The notes under the pieces: generated by a model
Seen by the model: the letters and a program-made list of their open reading frames with translations, nothing else
What the model was told of the DNA's origin: nothing
Database searches by the model: none
Position numbers and translations under genes: made by a program
In this document: positions 55,541 through 63,198 of the stretch, piece after piece
How the letters are laid out: each line of letters begins with the position of its first letter
How positions within the stretch are numbered: position 1 is the first letter of the stretch
NCBI RefSeq assembly: GCF_002113375.1
Contig: NZ_NEHO01000004.1
Coordinates: 1 to 64,000, forward strand
Length of the DNA: 64,000 nucleotides
DNA from: Pseudomonas sp. R37(2017)
Lineage (GTDB): Bacteria > Pseudomonadota > Gammaproteobacteria > Pseudomonadales > Pseudomonadaceae
Direction: 5' to 3'

Positions 55541-56627
55541 TGTCTTCTCCTTCGACCATGACGGCGGTCAGTTTCAGTGAGCGATCCAGCCGCACGCAGT
55601 CGGCCCAGGCCCCGGGTTGCAGGCGCCCGCGATCGGTGATGCCGAGGTAGTCGGCGGGGAATTGCGACAGGCGCTGGGAGGCTTCGGCGATGGGCAGGCC
55701 GATCTTCACCAGGTTACGCAGGGCCTGATCCATGGTCAGGGTGCTGCCGGCCAGGGTGCCGTCGGGCAAGCGCACGCCGCCCAGGCACTTGGTCACGGTG
55801 TGGCTGCCGAGTTTGTATTCGCCGTCGGGCATGCCGGCGGCGGCGGTCGAGTCGGTGACGCAGTACAGGCACGGGATCGCGCGCAGGGCCACGCGGATGG
55901 CACCGGGGTGCACGTGCAGCAGGTCCGGGATCAGTTCCGCGTATTTGGCGTGGGCCAGTGCGGCGCCGACGATTCCCGGCTCACGGTGATGCAGCGGGCT
56001 CATGGCGTTGTAGAGGTGGGTGAAGCTGCTCGCGCCGGCCTCCAGCGCAGCGACGCCTTCCTCGTAACTGCCGAGGGTGTGGCCGATCTGCATGCGGATG
56101 CCGCGGCTGCTGAGGTCGCGGATCAAGGCATCGTGACCGGCGATTTCCGGAGCAATGGTGATCACCCGGATCGGCGCGAGCGCCAGGTACGCTTCGACTT
56201 CGGTCATCAGCGCCGTGTGGGCGAAGTTCGGTTGTGCGCCGAGCTTGCCTGGGTTGATGTAGGGGCCTTCGAGGTGCACACCGAGCACCCGGGCGCAGCC
56301 GTTGGGGCGCTGCTCACTGAATTCGCCGACGGCTTTGAGTACGCGCAGGATTTCGTCGCTCGGTGCGGTCATGGTGGTGGCCAGCAGCGAGGTGGTGCCG
56401 AAGCGCACATGGGTTTTGGTGATGGTTTCGAAAGCCGGCGTGCCTTCCATGATGTCCTTGCCGCCGCCACCGTGAACGTGCAGGTCGATGAAGCCCGGCA
56501 GCAGGTACGGCAGATCGTTGTCCGCCGGATCGCAAGGCACGCCTTCGATCGACACGACTTTGCCGTGTGCGTGGAGCAGTCGGCCGCGAACCCAGCCTTG
56601 CGCGGTGAGGATGTTGTCTTCGGACAT
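55521..56627 (-). CDS. nagA: N-acetylglucosamine-6-phosphate deacetylase
   Basis: NagA removes the acetyl group from GlcNAc-6-phosphate. The 368-residue protein has the amidohydrolase metal site FIDLHVHGGGGKDIMEG (around residues 45-61), HLEGPYINPGKLGAQP (around residue 124), THLYNAMSPLHHREPG (around residue 202) and a CVTDSTAAAGMPDG loop with the catalytic aspartate. It starts 39 bp after nagR, so it is the first enzyme gene of the operon. Confidence 0.96.
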   Translation of the reverse strand: MSEDNILTAQGWVRGRLLHAHGKVVSIEGVPCDPADNDLPYLLPGFIDLHVHGGGGKDIMEGTPAFETITKTHVRFGTTSLLATTMTAPSDEILRVLKAVGEFSEQRPNGCARVLGVHLEGPYINPGKLGAQPNFAHTALMTEVEAYLALAPIRVITIAPEIAGHDALIRDLSSRGIRMQIGHTLGSYEEGVAALEAGASSFTHLYNAMSPLHHREPGIVGAALAHAKYAELIPDLLHVHPGAIRVALRAIPCLYCVTDSTAAAGMPDGEYKLGSHTVTKCLGGVRLPDGTLAGSTLTMDQALRNLVKIGLPIAEASQRLSQFPADYLGITDRGRLQPGAWADCVRLDRSLKLTAVMVEGEDIDFKNA

Positions 56628-56666
56628 GATCGATTCTCTGGTTTGGCGGTTTCGCGGTGCAGCGTT

Positions 56667-57398
56667 CTAGCGGCGAAGCTCTGCCACAAAGTCGTAGTAG
56701 TCGTTGCGGCAATAGGTGTCGGTGACTTCGATCGGCGTGTTGTCTTCCAGGTAGCCGACCCGGGTCATCAGCAGCATCGCGGTGCCGGGGGCGATGCCGA
56801 CCAGCGCGGCGAATTCGTCCGAGGCGTTGATCGCCTGGATGTGCTGCAGGGCGCGGACAACCGGTTTGCCGATGCCGTCGAGGTAGGCGTAGAGGGAGTC
56901 GCCGACCATTTGCGGCTTGGCAATGATCGTGGCGGGCAGGGTGCTCATTTCGATGGCCATGACCGTTTCGTCAGCCTTGCGCAGGCGTTTGAGGCGCGCG
57001 ACTTTGTCATTGGGCGACAGGCCCAGGCGGATCAGTTCTTCGTGGGTCGGCAGGGTGATTTCCCGCTCCAGCCATTGTGAGCTGGGCACGAAACCCTTGA
57101 GACGAAGCATTTCACTGAAGCCGGAAAGGCGCGACAACGGTTGTTCAAGGCGCGGTGTGATGAAGGTGCCGGAGCCCTGGTTACGACGGATCAGGCCTTG
57201 TTCGAACAACACTTCCAGGGCCTTGCGGGCGGTGACGCGGGAGATGCCCAGGGTTTCGCTCAGATTGCGCTCCGAGGGCATGGCCTGTTCGGCTTTCCAC
57301 TGGCCGGCATGGATCGCCGCTTCCAGATTGCGCGCCAGTTGCAGGTACAACGGCGTGGGTTGGGTGTCGTCGGGGCGCAGGGCCTGTAGGTCGTTCAT
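56667..57398 (-). CDS. nagR: GntR/HutC-family regulator of GlcNAc genes
   Basis: The 243-residue protein has an N-terminal GntR winged helix (AEQAMPSERNLSETLGISRVTARKA in the region 38-62, quoted in part: SERNLSETLGISRVTARKAL) and a C-terminal UTRA ligand-binding domain (YCRNDYYDF near the end). It is the first gene of the nag operon. Members such as NagR or DasR repress nag genes and are released by amino-sugar phosphates. The repeated TGGTATT boxes in its own promoter are likely binding sites. Confidence 0.9.
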   Translation of the reverse strand: MNDLQALRPDDTQPTPLYLQLARNLEAAIHAGQWKAEQAMPSERNLSETLGISRVTARKALEVLFEQGLIRRNQGSGTFITPRLEQPLSRLSGFSEMLRLKGFVPSSQWLEREITLPTHEELIRLGLSPNDKVARLKRLRKADETVMAIEMSTLPATIIAKPQMVGDSLYAYLDGIGKPVVRALQHIQAINASDEFAALVGIAPGTAMLLMTRVGYLEDNTPIEVTDTYCRNDYYDFVAELRR

Positions 57399-57451
57399 CT
57401 AGGCATTGTCCGATGCGGGTATGGGATTGTTGTCGCCCGGCAGTTGGGCGA

Positions 57452-57480
57452 AACCTAATACCACTTGAATACCATGTCAA
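57452..57480 (-). promoter_or_regulatory. nag promoter with operator-like repeats in the spacer
   Basis: On the minus strand TTGACA (complement of 57475-57480) is followed after 17 bp by TAGGTT. The spacer holds two TGGTATT boxes (complement of 57468-57474 and 57457-57463) 11 bp apart, one turn of the helix. A third TGGTATT in the opposite direction is at 57551-57557. HutC-type regulators commonly bind TGGTAT-like half-sites. Confidence 0.55.
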
Positions 57481-57584
57481 CGCCAGTACCGGGCTTAAGA
57501 TGCAGCGCGAACGGTCCGCCTGAGTGATCAGAAGGCAGGTGGGGTTTAAGTGGTATTAATGGAGGGGGATGCGGGTGCAACGAA

Positions 57585-57650
57585 CGCAGCCTGTGACGGC
57601 ATCTGCGGGAGGCATTGGTATCACCTCTGCAGGCGCCGTCGCAGGCTGCG
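57585..57650. repeat. Inverted repeat with 15-bp arms, CGCAGCCTG family
   Basis: CGCAGCCTGTGACGG (57585-57599) and CCGTCGCAGGCTGCG (57636-57650) pair with one mismatch. They are of a different sequence family from the GTRGGAG REPs. The ATCTTTTGA tail is followed by T-rich DNA, so it might also end the minus-strand L,D-transpeptidase transcript. Confidence 0.6.
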
Positions 57651-57694
57651 ATCTTTTGAATTTATTTTTTGATGCCGACCAACGGTCGTGGGGA

Positions 57695-58198
57695 TTACGG
57701 ACGAATTTCGATCATCGTGCCATCCGGCACCAGGTTCCAGACTTCACGCATGTCCATGTTGCGCATGGCGATGCAGCCGTCGGTCCAGTCCAGGGTGTGG
57801 AACAGGTCTTCCGGGGTGTCTTCGGTGTCCGGGGTGCCGTGGATCATGATCATGCCGCCGGGCTCGACGCCTTCACGACGGGCGCGGGCCGAGTCGCTGA
57901 TGTTCGGGTAGGAAATGTGCATCGCCAGGTTGAACTTATCGCTGACCTTGCGCCAGTCGACCCAGTAGAAGCCTTCCGGGGTGCGTTTGTCGCCTTCCAT
58001 CAGCTTCGGGCCCTTGGGGCGCTTGCCCAGGGAAATGCGATAGGTCTTGAGCGGCTTGCCGTCATTGATCAATTGCAATTGATGGGAAGACTTGAGAACC
58101 AGGATTTTCTCGATGACCTTGCCGTCCAGGGTTTCCACGGCAGAAGCCTGGGACACCGTGACGAACGACAAGCAGAACAGGGCAAGCAACCAGCGCAT
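57695..58198 (-). CDS. L,D-transpeptidase family protein (YkuD domain)
   Basis: The 167-residue exported protein has a signal peptide (WLLALFCLSFVTVSQASA, cut near residue 20). The YkuD catalytic segment has IHGTPDTEDT (around residue 117) and DWTDGCIAMRNMDMREVW with the nucleophile cysteine near residue 142. Enzymes of this class make 3-3 cross-links in peptidoglycan or anchor lipoproteins. The first residue of the usual SHGC motif is replaced (TDGC), as in some short family members. Confidence 0.92.
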   Translation of the reverse strand: MRWLLALFCLSFVTVSQASAVETLDGKVIEKILVLKSSHQLQLINDGKPLKTYRISLGKRPKGPKLMEGDKRTPEGFYWVDWRKVSDKFNLAMHISYPNISDSARARREGVEPGGMIMIHGTPDTEDTPEDLFHTLDWTDGCIAMRNMDMREVWNLVPDGTMIEIRP

Positions 58199-58246
58199 TG
58201 AAACGATTCCCCAGGAGGTGTCGCGACTATTTATTTATAGATGTTT

Positions 58247-58795
58247 TTAGTTGGCAGGCTGAGCAAGCGGAGGGATCGATTCGGACCGTACGGGATAGAC
58301 CTCGGTCCGCCGGTCAGCGAAGAAGCATTCTAAGGTACGACCCACGGTGCGGAAAGCCAGCTCATCCCATGGAATGTCCGCTTCGTCGAATAGTTGCACT
58401 TCCAGGCTCTCGGGACCGGCGGAAAAATCCAGGTCCGCCAGCTCGGCACGAAAGAACACGTGCACCTGGCTGATGTGCGGCACGTCGATCAGGGTATAGA
58501 TGCTCAGGTTGCGCACCCGGGCGCAGGCTTCCTCGGCGGTTTCGCGAATGGCCGCCTGCTCGATGGTCTCGCCGTTCTCCATGAAACCGGCGGGCAGGGT
58601 CCAGTAGCCGCGGCGTGGCTCGATGGCGCGCCGGCACAACAACACCCGGGTGCCCCAGGTCGCCACGCAGCCGGCGACTATATTGGGGTTCTGGTAGTGA
58701 ATGGCCTGACAACTGTCGCAGACAAAACGCAGGCGCGAATCGCCTTCGGGAATGCGCTGGGTCACCGGGTTACCGCACTGGCTGCAAAATTTCAT
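58247..58795 (-). CDS. NUDIX hydrolase with N-terminal zinc ribbon
   Basis: The 182-residue protein starts at MKFCSQCGNPVTQRI; the longer frame upstream is not conserved. The zinc ribbon uses CSQC (residues 4-7) and CDSC (around residues 27-30). The NUDIX box GFMENGETIEQAAIRETAEE (around residues 69-88) is followed by the expected EEAC for the catalytic glutamates. It resembles NudC-like pyrophosphatases but is shorter. The substrate (NADH, ADP-ribose or a nucleotide) is not certain. Confidence 0.9.
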   Translation of the reverse strand: MKFCSQCGNPVTQRIPEGDSRLRFVCDSCQAIHYQNPNIVAGCVATWGTRVLLCRRAIEPRRGYWTLPAGFMENGETIEQAAIRETAEEACARVRNLSIYTLIDVPHISQVHVFFRAELADLDFSAGPESLEVQLFDEADIPWDELAFRTVGRTLECFFADRRTEVYPVRSESIPPLAQPAN

Positions 58796-58942
58796 GCTGG
58801 GGTTCCTGAATGCTGGGCCTATCTTGGCGTGCGGCAGTGTCTGTCGGCAAGTTGTCGTTTCGCGACATGGGGCCGTTGCGGGGGTTGGGCGACCGCAACG
58901 ATTGGTGCATGATGCCGGGTAAGGCACAGATCGAGAACACTC

Positions 58943-59542
58943 ATGCTGGACGAGCTACTGCATCGGGTTAGTCACCACACTCCACGCACATTGGAGACCG
59001 ACCGTCGTTTTCCCGAGGCCGCGGTGCTGGTGCCCATCACCCGCAGTGACGAGCCTGAGCTGCTATTGACCCTGCGCGCCAGCGGCCTGTCGACCCATGG
59101 CGGCGAAGTCGCCTTCCCCGGCGGGCGCCGTGACCCGGAAGACCCCGATCTGATTTTCACCGCCCTGCGTGAAGCCGAAGAAGAGATCGGCCTGCCGCCA
59201 GGGCTGGTCGAAGTGATCGGCCCGCTCAGCCCGCTGATCAGCCTGCATGGCATCAAGGTCACGCCCTATGTCGGGGTGATCCCGGATTTCGTCGAATACC
59301 AGGCCAACGATGCCGAGATCGCCGCGGTGTTCAGCGTGCCCCTGGAGTTCTTCCGCAAAGACCCCCGCGAACATACCCATCGTATCGATTATCAGGGCCG
59401 CAGTTGGTATGTGCCGAGCTATCGCTTTGGTGAATACAAGATCTGGGGGCTGACGGCGATCATGATCGTCGAGTTGATCAACCTGCTGTATGACGCCAAA
59501 ATCAGCCTGCACCAACCTCCCAAAAGCTTTATCAATATCTGA
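58943..59542 (+). CDS. CoA pyrophosphatase (NUDIX, NudL-like)
   Basis: A 199-residue NUDIX protein. The sequence FPGGRRDPEDPDLIFTALRE followed by AEEEIGLPP (around residues 49-76) fits the NUDIX box, and the preceding LLTLRASGLSTHGGEVAF is the CoA-specific NuCoA signature. NudL-type enzymes cut CoA to 3',5'-ADP and phosphopantetheine. It is divergent from the other NUDIX gene with about 150 bp between the starts. Confidence 0.92.
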   Translation: MLDELLHRVSHHTPRTLETDRRFPEAAVLVPITRSDEPELLLTLRASGLSTHGGEVAFPGGRRDPEDPDLIFTALREAEEEIGLPPGLVEVIGPLSPLISLHGIKVTPYVGVIPDFVEYQANDAEIAAVFSVPLEFFRKDPREHTHRIDYQGRSWYVPSYRFGEYKIWGLTAIMIVELINLLYDAKISLHQPPKSFINI

Positions 59543-59612
59543 AGCCGTCATTCGAATGGCCTGAATCCGGATGTTGCTGAAAAAGCCAGCCTGAGCCTTG
59601 AGGAATACAACA

Positions 59613-60137
59613 ATGAAATACCGCCTGGGCGACGCCCGCGTCGAAACCCATCCGCAGAGCTGGGTCGCCCCCAATGCCGTGCTGGTGGGCAAGGTCAAGC
59701 TGGAAGAAGGCGCCAACGTCTGGTTCAACGCCGTGCTGCGCGGCGATAACGAACTGATCCTGATCGGCAGGAACAGTAACGTCCAGGACGGCACGGTGAT
59801 GCACACCGACATGGGCTATCCGCTGACCATCGGCACCGGCGTGACCATTGGCCACAACGCCATGCTCCACGGCTGCACCGTGGGCGATAACAGCCTGATC
59901 GGTATCAATGCGGTGATTCTCAATGGCGCGAAGATCGGCAAGAACTGCATCATCGGCGCCAATTCGCTGATCGGCGAAGGCAAGGAGATTCCGGACGGAT
60001 CGCTGGTCATGGGCTCGCCCGGCAAAGTGGTACGCGAATTGACCGAGGCGCAAATCAGGATGCTGGAGGCCAGCGCGGCCCACTACGTGCACAACTCGCA
60101 GCGTTATGCCCGCGACCTGGCCGAGCAGGAACAATGA
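59613..60137 (+). CDS. Gamma-class carbonic anhydrase family protein (YrdA-like)
   Basis: The 174-residue protein forms a left-handed beta helix of hexapeptide repeats. It starts at ATG 59613 after TGAGGA; an upstream ATG at 59598 lacks one. The metal histidines appear in [10 protein letters not shown] (around residue 67), [14 protein letters not shown] (around residues 84-97). It lacks the acidic loop of Cam, so it belongs to the CamH/YrdA branch; carbonic anhydrase activity is not assured. It overlaps the DUF1289 gene by 4 bp (ATGA). Confidence 0.92.
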   Translation: MKYRLGDARVETHPQSWVAPNAVLVGKVKLEEGANVWFNAVLRGDNELILIGRNSNVQDGTVMHTDMGYPLTIGTGVTIGHNAMLHGCTVGDNSLIGINAVILNGAKIGKNCIIGANSLIGEGKEIPDGSLVMGSPGKVVRELTEAQIRMLEASAAHYVHNSQRYARDLAEQEQ

Positions 60138-60349
60138 CCGCCAGCGAACGCCCGGTAGCATCGCCCTGCGTGAATATCTGTGCGCTGGACGACGATGATA
60201 TCTGCACCGGTTGCCAACGCACGGTGGCGGAGATTACCCGCTGGAGCCGCATGACCAACGACGAGCGACGCAAGGTGCTGGGGTTGTGTCATGAGCGGGC
60301 CAAGGCCAGTGGGCTTGTCTGGATGATCGGGACCAGGCCGGGGAATTGA
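60134..60349 (+). CDS. DUF1289 family cysteine-motif protein
   Basis: A 71-residue protein with [20 protein letters not shown]: four cysteines in the CxxxC...CxGC arrangement typical of DUF1289, then [14 protein letters not shown]. Metal or iron-sulfur binding is likely but unproved. Its start overlaps the gamma-carbonic anhydrase stop, so the two are cotranslated. Confidence 0.9.
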   Translation: MTASERPVASPCVNICALDDDDICTGCQRTVAEITRWSRMTNDERRKVLGLCHERAKASGLVWMIGTRPGN

Positions 60350-60360
60350 GGCGCGAACAT

Positions 60361-60475
60361 TGTAGGAGCGAGCATGCTCCGGGCGGCGTTCCGACGATGG
60401 TCGTCAACGATGACGCTGGCTGCCTGATGCCCCGGGGTGTCTGGTCCACCATCGCGAGCCTGCTCGCTCCTACAG
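60361..60475. repeat. REPIN with the CCGGGCGGCGTTCCGA left arm
   Basis: The left arm starts GTAGGAGCGAGCATGCTC, then carries the same 16-nt replacement found at 34939, 54156 and 62263. The spacer GTCGTCAACGATGACGCTGG is shared with the tandem array at 54156. The right arm is regular. Confidence 0.92.
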
Positions 60476-60506
60476 TATCCTGTGCGCCAATTTGACAGGT
60501 ACTCCA

Positions 60507-60974
60507 ATGCTCTTTCTGATCGCCTACATCAGCAGCGTCGTGCTGATCAACTTTGCCTTCTCCACCGCGCCACACCTGGACATCATCTGGTCGGCCTGGG
60601 GCGGTCTGGTGTTTATCCTGCGCGACATGGTGCAAACCCGGTTCGGGCATGGCGCTCTCGTGGCGATGCTGGTGGCGCTGGTGTTGTCCTATGTCACCTC
60701 CGATCCGTCCATCGCCCTTGCCAGCGCCACGGCCTTCGCGGTTTCCGAATGCATCGACTGGCTGGTGTTCAGTATCACCAAACGTCCGCTGCATGATCGC
60801 CTGTGGATAAGTTCGGCCCTGAGCATTCCCCTCGATACCTTTATCTTTTTCGGCATGATCGACGCACTGACACCGGGGGTGATCCTCACCGCCCTGGGCT
60901 CGAAATTCGCCGGTGTCACCGCCGTGTGGCTGATCATGGCCTGGCGCCTGCGCAAACAGGCTGTCGTCAGCTGA
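60507..60974 (+). CDS. VUT family (YhhQ-like) membrane protein
   Basis: The 155-residue protein starts at ATG 60507 (MLFLIAYISSVVLINFAF). It has five or six membrane spans, the VUT_1 segments SATAFAVSECIDWLVFS (around residues 71-87) and PLDTFIFFG (around residue 110). YhhQ members import queuosine precursors; this short branch has not been assigned a substrate that I know of. It may relate to queA and tgt at the other end of the window, but that is inference. Confidence 0.82.
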   Translation: MLFLIAYISSVVLINFAFSTAPHLDIIWSAWGGLVFILRDMVQTRFGHGALVAMLVALVLSYVTSDPSIALASATAFAVSECIDWLVFSITKRPLHDRLWISSALSIPLDTFIFFGMIDALTPGVILTALGSKFAGVTAVWLIMAWRLRKQAVVS

Positions 60975-61051
60975 AGTTCATGTAAAATGCCGCGCTTTCT
61001 CCCCTTGGGAAGCGCGCTTCCCTCGATGATCCGCTTCTTGAGGACCTTCAG

Positions 61052-62233
61052 ATGACCCGTATCGGAACTCCATTGTCGCCCACCGCGACCCGCGTATTGA
61101 TGTGTGGCTGTGGCGAGTTGGGCAAGGAAGTGGTGATCGAGCTGCAACGCCTGGGCGTTGAAGTGATTGCCGTGGATCGCTACGCCAACGCGCCGGCCAT
61201 GCAGGTGGCGCACCGCAGCCACGTGATCAACATGCTTGATGGCGCTGCCCTGCGTGCCGTGATCGAAGCCGAGAAACCGCACTTCATCGTGCCGGAAATC
61301 GAAGCCATCGCCACCGCGACCCTGGTGGAGCTGGAGGCCGAAGGCTTCACCGTGATCCCGACCGCCCGCGCCGCCCAACTGACCATGAACCGCGAAGGCA
61401 TCCGTCGCCTGGCCGCCGAAGAGCTGGACCTGCCGACCTCGCCGTACCACTTCGCCGACACCTTCGAGGATTACAGCAAGGCCGTCGAAGACCTCGGTTT
61501 CCCGTGCGTGGTCAAGCCGGTCATGAGTTCCTCGGGCAAGGGCCAGAGCCTGCTGCGCAGTGCCGATGACGTACAGAAAGCCTGGGACTATGCCCAGGAA
61601 GGCGGTCGTGCCGGTAAAGGTCGGGTGATCATCGAAGGCTTCATCGATTTCGACTACGAAATCACCCTTCTGACCGTGCGCCACGTCGGCGGTACCACCT
61701 TCTGCGCGCCGGTCGGCCACCGTCAGGAGAAGGGCGACTATCAGGAGTCCTGGCAGCCGCAAGCCATGAGCCCGATTGCCCTGGCTGAATCCGAGCGTGT
61801 TGCCAAAGCCGTGACTGAAGCCCTGGGTGGCCGTGGTCTGTTCGGTGTCGAGCTGTTCATCAAGGGCGATCAGGTATGGTTCAGCGAAGTCTCGCCGCGC
61901 CCGCATGACACCGGCCTGGTGACCCTGATTTCCCAGGACCTGTCGCAGTTTGCCCTGCACGCACGGGCCATTCTCGGTCTGCCGATCCCGTTGATCCGTC
62001 AGTTCGGGCCGTCGGCCTCGGCGGTGATCCTGGTGGAAGGGCAGTCGACCCAGACCGCCTTCGCCAACCTGGGCGCTGCCCTGAGCGAGCCGGACACCGC
62101 GCTGCGCCTGTTCGGCAAGCCTGAAGTCAACGGTCAGCGCCGCATGGGCGTGGCCCTGGCGCGCGACGAGTCGATCGAAGCCGCCCGCGCCAAGGCGACC
62201 CGTGCTTCGCAGGCGGTTGTCGTCGAGCTGTAA
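61052..62233 (+). CDS. purT: Formate-dependent phosphoribosylglycinamide formyltransferase
   Basis: PurT makes FGAR from GAR, formate and ATP, the step before PurL. The 393-residue ATP-grasp protein has the N-terminal [19 protein letters not shown] (around residues 13-31), the glycine loop [12 protein letters not shown] (around residues 157-168) and the metal-binding [13 protein letters not shown] (around residue 281). REPINs lie downstream. Confidence 0.97.
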   Translation: MTRIGTPLSPTATRVLMCGCGELGKEVVIELQRLGVEVIAVDRYANAPAMQVAHRSHVINMLDGAALRAVIEAEKPHFIVPEIEAIATATLVELEAEGFTVIPTARAAQLTMNREGIRRLAAEELDLPTSPYHFADTFEDYSKAVEDLGFPCVVKPVMSSSGKGQSLLRSADDVQKAWDYAQEGGRAGKGRVIIEGFIDFDYEITLLTVRHVGGTTFCAPVGHRQEKGDYQESWQPQAMSPIALAESERVAKAVTEALGGRGLFGVELFIKGDQVWFSEVSPRPHDTGLVTLISQDLSQFALHARAILGLPIPLIRQFGPSASAVILVEGQSTQTAFANLGAALSEPDTALRLFGKPEVNGQRRMGVALARDESIEAARAKATRASQAVVVEL

Positions 62234-62262
62234 AAACAGCGCTGGCGGGCCTATACCTCTAT

Positions 62263-62378
62263 CTGTAGGAGCGAGCATGCTCCGGGCGGCGTTCCGACGA
62301 TGGACGTTAACGATAACGCGGGCTGTCTGAATGAACGCGGCGTCCTTATGTCCATCGCGAGCCTGCTCGCTCCTACAG
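62263..62378. repeat. REPIN with the CCGGGCGGCGTTCCGA left arm and a different spacer
   Basis: The left arm has the same replacement as at 60361, but the spacer reads GACGTTAACGATAACGCGGG and further GAATGAACGCGGCGTCC. The right arm is regular. Confidence 0.92.
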
Positions 62379-62409
62379 GTCATTCATCAATGCGTCAGGC
62401 CTGTACCCC

Positions 62410-62958
62410 ATGAATTCGCAAAGCATCATCGTCCCGAAAATCTCCACATTGCCGGTGCACGAGCCCCGGGCTCGGGCGATCGTGCGCTGGCTGGTGCGCA
62501 AGGACATCATCAAGGAAGAACTCAGCACCTGCGGTCGCACCGGCAACCGCATGGCCCATGCCATCGGCGAAGGTGCCCGTGCCGTGGTCCTGCACCCGGA
62601 AGCGCTGCCCTTCGGCGAACAGATCAATGGCCTGGAAATCATCACCAAGCGCTGCATCTATACCCCTGCCAAAGGTTTCCTGAGCGAAGCGGGCTGCGCC
62701 GAATGCCGCCAGGAAATCGGCGAGGCCCTGTTCGAAAGCCTGGAAGACTGGATGCCGGGGCGTACCGATAACTTCACTTGTCCGGAATGCGGGCATGAAG
62801 ACGATATCAACGGCTTCCTGTTCCTGCAGGAATGCGGCTTCTCCAACCTGGGGTTCATCTTCAACAACTGGGCCGAAGCCGGGTTCAAACAGAGCTTTCT
62901 CGACGAATTCGCCGATTGGCTCGATCAGCCCGTCAGTTGGGTGAAAGTCGAACTTTGA
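62410..62958 (+). CDS. Conserved protein of unknown function with zinc-ribbon cysteines
   Basis: A soluble 182-residue protein without signal peptide. Cysteine pairs occur in SEAGCAECRQE (around residues 93-103) and FTCPECGHED (around residues 121-130), which suggests a zinc ribbon; single cysteines occur in STCGRTG and ECGFSN. In Pseudomonas databases I recall such proteins annotated as a sugar ABC transporter ATPase, but there is no P-loop here and that name is not supported. The gene lies alone between two REPINs next to guaB. Confidence 0.8.
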   Translation: MNSQSIIVPKISTLPVHEPRARAIVRWLVRKDIIKEELSTCGRTGNRMAHAIGEGARAVVLHPEALPFGEQINGLEIITKRCIYTPAKGFLSEAGCAECRQEIGEALFESLEDWMPGRTDNFTCPECGHEDDINGFLFLQECGFSNLGFIFNNWAEAGFKQSFLDEFADWLDQPVSWVKVEL

Positions 62959-62962
62959 CGTC

Positions 62963-63076
62963 CTGTAGGAGCGAGTGCCCGCTTGCGGCATGCTCGCGAT
63001 GAACCTGCAGGCAACGCTTGTTTTCAGGCAGTACGCGTTATCGTTCACGACCATCGCGAGCATGCTCGCTCCTACA
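62963..63076. repeat. REPIN with a 13-nt insertion in the left arm
   Basis: The left arm reads GTAGGAGCGAG, then TGCCCGCTTGCGG, then CATGCTCGCGAT. The spacer contains CGTTATCGTTCACGACC, also found at 34939. The right arm is regular. Confidence 0.88.
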
Positions 63077-63133
63077 AAAAAGCAGCATTAATCTCCGTAT
63101 ATCAGTAAAGCCAATAATAGACAGAGTTTTACA

Positions 63134-63162
63134 TTGAACCCGAAGGGGTGTCTGACTATAAT
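63134..63162 (+). promoter_or_regulatory. guaB promoter
   Basis: TTGAAC (63134-63139), a 17-bp spacer and a perfect TATAAT (63157-63162) lie 37 bp before the guaB start codon. Confidence 0.85.
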
Positions 63163-63198
63163 GGCGCGCTTCCATTTTCCCGCTCGGGAGCCCCCGCG

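Noticed and set aside
60361..60506. Riboswitch (preQ1 or purine type) ahead of the VUT gene
   Set aside because: Nearly the whole upstream stretch is a REPIN. The remaining 30 bases cannot hold an aptamer.
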